Shown one piece after another: positions 56,501-64,000 of a stretch of DNA of 64,000 nt; position 1 is the first letter of the stretch; every line of letters starts with the position of its first letter. The stretch lies in assembly GCF_000340215.1 (NCBI RefSeq), contig NW_006921535.1, positions 513,874 to 577,873 of the forward strand, read 5' to 3'. This stretch comes from Pseudocercospora fijiensis CIRAD86. Taxonomy: Eukaryota > Ascomycota > Dothideomycetes > Mycosphaerellales > Mycosphaerellaceae. A model generated the notes under the pieces. It ran no database searches. It was not told the DNA's origin and was given only the letters and a program-made list of their open reading frames with translations. A program made the position numbers and the translations under genes.

Positions 56501-56626
56501 ACTTAATGTAACTAATGTATTTAGAAGAAGGACTATCTACGGAAAGTCTAAAGATAAAGTGCGGCAGTTGCAGCCTTAGGCATTAGGCACGTAATAGACC
56601 CTAACACCTAGACACACACTCCAAGT
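56501..56626 (-). repeat. Copia LTR, right (5' LTR)
   Basis: 126 bp, 123 identical to the left LTR. Confidence 0.93.
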
Positions 56627-56631
56627 ACTAA
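56627..56631 (+). repeat. Target-site duplication ACTAA, right
   Basis: Second copy of ACTAA; gypsy A coding sequence resumes here. Confidence 0.9.
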
Positions 56632-59600
56632 GCACGCTACGGAGCTAACGCCTAAGAAGGATAGCGTAGAGGAGGACGCTAGACTTATTAAGTCCGCTAC
56701 GTTACTAAAGGTTAAGAGTAGATACGCGTTTCGGGGCTATTATTATCTACGCACAGTCGTACGCCTATAGAAGGACGGTACGGAATACGCGGTTTGCCTA
56801 GACATAGGCGCTACTATATTACTTATCGATAAGGCTTTCCTACGCTAGATACGCCCGGACATCGAGCGTAAGCGCTTAGTAGCTCTACTAAAGGTTAAGG
56901 GCGTAGGTTCGACGGATATTAGCGAGTACGTAGATCTCGATTTTTAGGTACCGGGAATCGTTAAGGGTACTAAGGTTATCGCCTATATACGCTACGAGGT
57001 ATACGTTATTAAGGAACTTAGCGCTAAGTTCCTTATAGCGATAGATATTATCGGCCCGGAGGGCATTAAGATTAATATGCTATACTATACCGCAACGATT
57101 AATTCCTACGAAAAAGCGAAAATTCCCCTACTAGTAGGCCGCAAAGATTAAGCCAAGTTCTATACGATAGTACACTCGGGCGATAAGAACGTCGTTCTAG
57201 TACCGTAGACTGTGTCTTTAGTACCCGTCTAGTTTAGAACGCACCTCCCTTTAGACCGAGACGTTACGTTCTACTTATAGAACTAGGAACTTAAGAATAA
57301 GGCCTTAACTATCTACGCCGCCGTCGTAAACGCCGTAGTAAATTTCGTATAGGTCCGTAACGATACGGATTAGCTATAGACTCTGCTGCGATATACAAAG
57401 ATAGGGTATATACGCGAGTACGACTACTATAGCTGCTACTATATAGCGCCCGAAGAGCACGCCGTAGCCGGCCTTCCGCTACTAGACCTACCGAACCCCG
57501 CGAAGGAGAGGCAGCTTTTTAATAGAGTAATAGCGTATAGTACTAAGGAGCAGGTATAACGCATCGAGGCCGTAGTAAAGAAGCACGAGGACCTATAGAG
57601 GGATAAGGGCACTACCGTAGACATCCCTAAGTCCGATTTCCTAGAGGTTACGCTAAAGCTAGGCTACGAAAATAACAAAGTCCCTACGGTAGCGTATCTA
57701 CTCTACGGCCCCGACGAAGAGGTTGTAAACAAGACCTTCGACCCTCTATATACGTAAGGAAAGATGTCCTTTACTACTAAGCCTACTTAGTTCGGGTTCC
57801 TAGTCTTTGTAGTCTAGAAGACGACTATAGTAGATAGTAAGCTAGTCCGTAAGGGACGTACGGTCGTAGACATTAGAGGCCTAAACAAAATTACAGTTAA
57901 GGATTCTTACCCGCTCCCTAGATAAGAGGACATTATTAAGGCACTACGCGGCTCGACTTATATTATAACGGTAGACGCAGTATCGTTTTTCTATTAATAG
58001 GCAGTAGCCGAGAAGGACCGTAGCAAATTCGCGATTAATAGCTACCGCGGCTAGGAACAGATGCATATAGCTATTATAGGTTTCTCGAATAGCGTATAAT
58101 ATATCTAGCGCTAGCTCGACAAGATACTTAAGCGATATAAATCCTACTACCGCGCGTATATCGACGATATTGTTATCTACTCCCGTACCTTCGAAGAGTA
58201 CCTATAGTATCTAAACGCGGTGTTCGAGTGCCTAGTAGGCAAGAATATTAGTATCGCACCGTATAAGTCGTTCCTCGCGTATCTATCTACGAAGCTTTTA
58301 GGCTAACGAGTGTTAGGACTAGGATATACTACTTACGAGGAGAAGGTCTAGGCTATTCTAGACTTGAAATTCCCTACTACGCTAAAGGATATCGAATTTT
58401 ACTTAGGGCTTACTAGATAGCAACGACAGCATATTCTATACTACTCTACGATTACGATGCTATTCGAGAACCGCAAGAAAGAGCTCTTACGCTTTAGCCT
58501 AGCTAATAAGGGCAATAAGCGAAAGCGCTACGTAGCTAGGACCCTAGCCTTCGACGTAGACGAGGTACTAGAAACCGAGCACAAGGCCTTTAATATCCTA
58601 AGGCAGATATACCGCGATGTTAAGTTCTCCTATTACGCGGACCCTAATCGCCCTATATATATCGACCTAGACGCCTATATAGGAGGATTCGTAGCGGTAG
58701 TATACTACGTTAAGGGAGATCTAGAGCCGACTATCGAGAATAGCAAAGCTATACGCTTCCCGGTAGGTTAGGTACAAGTTATTATGTACCTTAGCAAAGC
58801 CCTTACGGACGTAGAAAAGCGGTACCTAGCTACCGAGCTTAAGGTTAGCGGACTAGTCTAAACAGTATAGAAGGCACGAATAATCCTATAGGCAGTACGC
58901 AAGCCGGTATATATATTTTCCGACTATATTGCGGCTCTAGGCATTACGACGGTAGCGAGCCTAGCGACGACTACGTCTACGGACAAGCTTAACCTCCGTC
59001 TAGTACGGGCTAGTTAGTACCTCTCTTAGTACCCTAAGCTTAAGGTATACTACCGCCTAGGACGCCTTTATAGAATACCGGACGCCTTAAGCAGGCTCGT
59101 AGCGGACCTCGACCGAGCGGCAGATTAGGCATACGATATACTAGATCCCCTAGTATACGACGATCCGGCGCCCGCGAATAATATAATCGACGCGTACTAT
59201 ATATACCTATACGAAAGCGAGGGTGCGATTTGCTTTTACGCTACTATAATCGACGAGTACTCCGGCCGAACGTATACCTCTAACGAGCCTATAGTTTTCC
59301 ACTCCGTACTCGTAGAACTCGCTACCGAATTTAAGGACGACTTAAAGGCAGGATATGCTAAGGACCCCTATTAGTCCGCAATCCTAGCTTAGCTAAACGC
59401 TATAGAAGAACGCCGCCTACGAGCCGCCGCTAAGAGGACCTTAGACGCTAACGATAACCCTAATTATAAGGAAGCTAATATTATAGGCGAGGCTAAGTCG
59501 AGCCTATTAGGACTTTGTTTTTTCTTACGCGACGACCTTATCTATTTTAAGGACGATACCGACGGTAGAGAGAGGCTATATATCCCCCGCTCCCTATATA

Positions 59601-60910
59601 AGGAGGTCTTCTAAATAGCCTACGATTATTACTACTACGTAGGTTATTACCGCACTTACGCTCGTCTATACGCTAGCTTTTATATACGCCGGCTCGGACG
59701 CGAGGTCTCTAAGTATATCGCTTATTGCTCCGAGTGCATCCTAAACTAGACGCTACGCTATCCTCTATATAGTAAATTGCAACCGATTAAATACTAGCCT
59801 ATTCTATAGTACGCTATTACTGCGGACTAGGTTTACGGCCTACTACCTAACAAAGACGGCTACGATAGTTTCCTTACTAAGACGTATAAGTACTCTAAGC
59901 GCGTTATACTACGTAAGTGCAAATTAACGTAGACGGCGTAGTAGTACGGTAGCGATTGGATCTAAGGACATATCGAAATAGAGCGCAACCTTCCGGCTAT
60001 TATAATCGGCGACTAGGACCCTATTTAGCTTAGTAACTTTATAAAGGCAGCCTTTAAGAAGTTAGGCACGAGGTTCTTCGCAACGACGGCGTACTACCCT
60101 TAGTCAGACGGCTAGTCTAAGCGAACTAATTAGACCGTAGAAATCGCACTACGATTCTTTACCTCTAATTATCCGGACGCTAATTAGACGGACGCACTTC
60201 CATATATCTAGGCCGAGCTTAACAACGCTAGAAACGCCTCGACTAGAGAGGTACCTAATATTCTAATTTAAGGATTTAAGACTAACTTAGACGCGCTAAA
60301 CCCCCTTACCGAGCTCCCTACTAAGGACTACTTAGTATTAAGATAGGAGGTACGCGATTAGGCTACGGACTCTCTCGCGTAGGCGGTAGTAATAATAAAG
60401 GACCGATACGACTACAAGTATCGCCCTATTTCTTTTAAGACGGGCTAGAAGGTACTGCTTAAGCTATATAAGGGATACCGCCTACTAGGGAACCCTAATC
60501 GCAAGCTCTCTATATAGCGTACTAGACTATTTAAGGTGCTACGCCTAGTTAGCAACCTCGCGTACGAGCTCGATCTCCCCCTAGTAATGCGCATCTATCC
60601 TATAATCTTAGTTTCGTAGCTAGAACTATACCCTAAGGGCCGTAACCTATACGACCGAGAGATACTAGAGCTAGGCCTAGTAGATAAAGCACCCTTCGAT
60701 AACGACTATCTATACCTAAAAGCGCTATATTACGAGATTGAAAAGCTCCTCGGACGTAGAGTCTCTAGAGGTAAGACGTAGTATCTAGTTAAGTAGCGTA
60801 GCTACGGTTACGCGTATAACGTTTAGTACGATATCGATAACCTCCGCGACTCGGCGGAACTCGTCTAGGAATACGATCGCCTCTACCTATAGCAAGCACG
60901 ATAGTAAGCG
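56632..60910 (+). pseudogene. Gypsy element A pol with chromodomain, RIP-mutated
   Basis: Plus-strand domains in order. Aspartic protease: VCLDIGAT at about 56,792-56,815, the aspartate intact. Reverse transcriptase: YIDDIVIYS with the catalytic pair at 58,163-58,168. RNase H: PIYIDLDAYIGGFVAVVYYVKGDL in the open island 58,457-58,771. Integrase: the zinc-binding part has lost its histidines to tyrosine but keeps YCSEC, then the core shows TADWVYGL, GDWDPIWLSNF and VEIALRF. Chromodomain: about 60,750-60,880 (YLVKWRSYGY), with partner aromatic residues. Order RT-RNaseH-INT-chromodomain defines a chromovirus-type Ty3 element, whose chromodomain steers integration to marked chromatin. Nearly all breaks are TAG or TAA. 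Continues the gag part left of the copia insertion. Confidence 0.85.
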
Positions 60911-61109
60911 TTACGTTAGCAACCGGCACGTTAGTAAGCGCTATAATAGTAGGTACCGATAGCGCCGTCCCTAAGCGCGCTATAGTCGATAGTAGGAGAA
61001 CTATAGGCTCGGCCTTCTCGGAGGCCTAGCTTGCGCAACTCCTAAAGGACGGCTATATAGAAGGTTAACTAAGCAGCACTATACGCAATAATAGGAATCT
61101 CTATTGCGG

Positions 61110-61500
61110 CACATTACGTTATAGTACTATTGTCTATAATTGAATCGCACCCTACTTTACTTTATTTTAAAACGTACCCTACTTTACCTTATTTTAATAC
61201 AAAAATAGTTTACTTTATTGTCCTCCCCTATTGTCGCCTTAGAGCGCGCGCCGACGCGCCCTATTATTATTGTTAACGTATAACGCGTCCTATTATCGGA
61301 CGGGCCGTACTATATATATAAACGGCGCGGCGTAAGCGAGATAAAGTTTGCGTTATAACAAGCGTAGAACGCCCTAGTAACGCCGCAAATTCTTAGTTGC
61401 TACGTATACGCAATATACTAAATTCTCTCCGCTTATTTATTAGCATTACTAACATCCTTACTAAGTATACGCCGCCTTAACGACTAGCCCCGACAACACT
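61110..61500 (+). repeat. Possible LTR with TATA box
   Basis: Non-coding spacer between the gypsy A chromodomain end and the next long frame. It has AT-rich direct repeats (CCCTACTTTACTTTATTTTAA and a near copy 30 bp on) and TATATATATAAA at 61,311-61,322, followed by a G/C-rich leader, as an LTR promoter would. I found no second copy in the window, so it could be the 3' LTR of gypsy A or the 5' LTR of the following element. Confidence 0.4.
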
Positions 61501-61513
61501 ATCTATCCCTAAA

Positions 61514-64000
61514 ATAGAGCGTACCGAGCGCTACCGTCCGCTAGTAGGCGAGCGCGGCCCTCCTATATAATAGTAATACGCCTATAAGGAAGACGAGCTC
61601 TTAGAGCTAAGCTAGTAGTAGGTACCGCAGCGTCGCAAGGTTAGCGGTCTACTGTTCGCCTTAGTACTACTATAAATCGAGCACTACGAGGACTATATTA
61701 GCACGCCTAAATATATCGCTTAGGTAAGCCTTAACAAAATCCCTTACGATAAGGTTCCGGCGGAGTTATACCGCGAGCTCGACCGACCGCTATTAGAAAA
61801 CATTAGCAACTTCGTTAACGCTATAGTATAGGTACGAATCTATCGTACGCTACTACTACGCCTACTATTACGCGGAAGAACTTTACGAGTAAACCCTATT
61901 ACCTTCGAGGACTTCTTCCTAAAGCACTACGGCTCCGATAGGGTATATATTATACGTATTCGTTTAATCGACCTCTCCGAACTTACCTACCTACCCCTAC
62001 CGCTACTCGACCCCGAAGCTAATCTATAGGACCGTAATACCTCGCGCCGCATCGCTATCTTATTATAGTAGGGCGCTAGCGTTAACGGCTACGAGAGGGG
62101 TAACTACGCTAGCTAGGCTACGTTTTTCGACCTGCTATAGTTCTATTAGTTTCTAGACGACAAGCTAGACGTCGTTTGGGACGGCTAGCGATACTACGTT
62201 ATTGTCCCCGATCCCTAGTACGCTAAATTGTTCTACGATCTAATAGAGATCCCGGACTAGGTCCGTAACTATAATATCTACTACGCGATCCGGACGCTCG
62301 CTAAACTCGACCTTACTCTAATATCTTATAAGGAGAACAGTATACCCTTCGCGGTACCCTATACTTAGACCGCGTTTTAACTTATAAGCGCCTTAGTTAG
62401 CTACGGCTTCGCAAAGAACGCCCTAGATAAGCTATACGAGATCCTTACCGGTATACTAGACTAAGACGAGACCGAGCTAAACCTTATATCCGTATACGTA
62501 TAGATTGCATAGATCGCAGTATATACGGTAGATAGACTAGAAGACGAAACGCTAGAGCAGGCCGACGAGCGCCTTAATTAGACTGCAAACTATTACAACT
62601 TACTAGGCTAGTTCGAGGAGGAATAGAACGTTACCGTAGAAGCGATAGTCTAGTAGTAGATAGCCGCGATGCACGTAAAGGTATAAGAAAAGATTATTAT
62701 ACTCGAGCCCGTCGACCTAGTTACGTTCGATAGTACTAAATTGCTAGACGCCTACCCTAAGCAACTTGCCGCCTCCGCGCGATTTTAGACGGAATGCCGC
62801 TACTAGAAGGAGCGTACCCTAACTTTAGTATACGGCCCTACTAAGATCGTAGAAATAATTAAGCCTAATACCTAGTAGATAGATTACCGTAATAATTAAG
62901 GATAGGTATAGGGCGACAAGGACCTTCCTTAGCGTTTCGAAGAAGCCGCAAATTAGTACTAATATGCCTCGGACGCTGTAGTAGTACGCGACGCTACCGC
63001 GCTTAACGCCGATACTAGCGCCGTAGAGTTAGCTACTAAGCGTTCTAAGGGAAAGGCGGCCCTACGCCCTAAGGGATTACCTATACTCTAGAGATATAAG
63101 AAGGAGCTTAAGGACCCTAACGACGCGACGTATTAGGACACTATTATAGCAGAAGAGTAGGAACTAAGAAAGATAATCGCAGGTAAAAAGTAGGGCGTAG
63201 AAAAGATAGACGTCGATAGCGAGAATATAGTAGAGAAAGAAGAGTAGGAAGCAGGAAAAGTAAGCGTAGATAGAAAATAGAACGTAGAAAAGAGGGACGT
63301 CGATAGCGAGAACGTAACGGAGAAAGAGCAGTAGAAGGGATAGAAATAGAAGGCTACGGGAAAGGATGTCGGTATAGGTAACGCTAGAGCTAAGGACGGC
63401 GATAGCCCCGCTCCGCTAGATAATAAAAGCAAGGACGAACTTTAGAGTAAGGCGATAGACGCTATCCTTATCCGCGCCGACGCCCTAATAACCGTACGCT
63501 AGGTCGTAGACGCCGTTTAGTTAGCCTTCCCGAACCTCTACGCTACTAAGAGCGCGGAAGACACTAAGGAATTCCTTAACGCCGATAGTGCCGACGTAGG
63601 CTTAGATCCGGACTTAATCCGCAATTCTAACTTAATCCGTAAACAAGACGGCAATAGTATATACGTCTATAAGCTTAGCACCTTTAGCTATAGAGCCGTA
63701 CTCTTACGCAATGCTAAGCCCGCCTTTAGTTCTATATATAGATACGATATTACTATATACCTAGTAGAGAATTCTACCGCTAGGGACTCCGCTCGAGACA
63801 AGGCAGCACCTCCGTAATAATACCCTACTAAGCAATAGTAAGGTAAGACGCAACCGACTACGCTAGGCAAGGCAAAACAGCGCGACGGAAGCAAGCAGAA
63901 CGACGAAGGCGAATAGAATAGCTCCGATAGAGACGATAACGACGACGCCCTACTAAAGCCTCGTCGTAAGTACCTCCCTATAGCTTCCCTCGATATTAGC
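61514..64000 (+). pseudogene. Unidentified long RIP-mutated frame running off the window
   Basis: I do not recognise this gene. One frame runs from about 61,514 to the end, some 829 codons, with only TAG and TAA stops where checked, at sites where Trp or Gln is likely. The first codon, ATA, may be a RIP-mutated ATG. Residues of note: an aromatic-rich part with FDLLWFYWFLDD-like composition (Trp from TAG), SVYVW near residue 330, and an acidic/basic charged region in which VEKxDVDSEN is repeated 87 bp apart (63,197 and 63,284). No RT, integrase, protease, helicase or transposase signature was seen. It directly follows an LTR-like spacer, so it may be the gag-like first gene of another retroelement or a host-type repeat gene. 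Confidence 0.5.

Larger units (their letters stand above)
51281..56626 (-). mobile_element. Complete copia (Ty1-type) LTR retrotransposon nested in gypsy A
   Basis: 5,346 bp, minus orientation. It has 126-bp LTRs at both ends, 5-bp target duplications (ACTAA), a polypurine tract next to the left LTR (TGAGGGGGTG on minus) and a candidate primer-binding site beside the right LTR (GGTTATAAGCCCCC on minus). The LTRs end in ACTTG...CAAGT, with TG...CA nested inside. It splits the gypsy A gene between gag and protease. Its interior keeps more CA/TG dinucleotides than the surrounding gypsy, so it is probably the younger insertion. Confidence 0.92.

Noticed and set aside
15283..64000. Starship-type giant mobile element
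   Set aside because: I looked for a tyrosine-recombinase captain at the repeat edges and saw none; the cargo between repeats is ordinary housekeeping genes.

Overview
The window comes from a filamentous ascomycete. Genes carry short GT-AG introns of about 40-65 bp with internal CTAAC/CTGAC-like branch sites. Repeats show repeat-induced point mutation (RIP): CpA and TpG are nearly absent and replaced by TpA, while CpG survives. Fungus-specific families (Zn2Cys6 regulator, THI5-type pyrimidine synthase, fungal lipoxygenase) support this. Dothideomycetes is my best guess from general character only.

Bases 1-15.3 kb are unique and gene-dense: THI5-type HMP-phosphate synthase, a SET-domain protein, a five-exon lipoxygenase broken by one in-frame TAG, a HUB1-like protein with an Arg/Ser-rich N-terminus, a broken MYND-finger gene, a secreted HExxH metalloprotease with an acidic repetitive tail, eIF3i (TIF34), and C1-tetrahydrofolate synthase. 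TIF34 and C1-THF synthase share a short divergent promoter. A RIP-mutated Mutator-like transposon occupies about 15.74-18.9 kb.

A second unique block (19-35 kb) holds the lipin-type phosphatidate phosphatase PAH1, the coactivator MBF1, a Zn2Cys6 regulator divergent from an L-rhamnonate dehydratase (a plausible regulator-target pair), a 77-residue Cys-rich protein, and a small CBM48/AMPK-type glycogen-binding protein. Long stretches at 28.8-30.6 and 30.9-33.3 kb show no gene I can support.

From 35.02 kb to the end (29 kb) everything is RIP-mutated repeat. There is a copia fragment, an unidentified minus-strand frame (36.4-39.2 kb), a minus-strand gypsy pol fragment (40.3-42.85 kb), an assembly gap (43,105-43,204), degraded repeats rich in TAGCCGGC, and a plus-strand chromodomain gypsy element split by a complete minus-strand copia element (51,281-56,626). 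The copia element has 126-bp LTRs and ACTAA target duplications. A second unidentified long frame (61.5 kb onward) runs off the window. A 27-bp near-perfect palindrome occurs five times in this block. I see no rRNA, supportable tRNA or CRISPR array.
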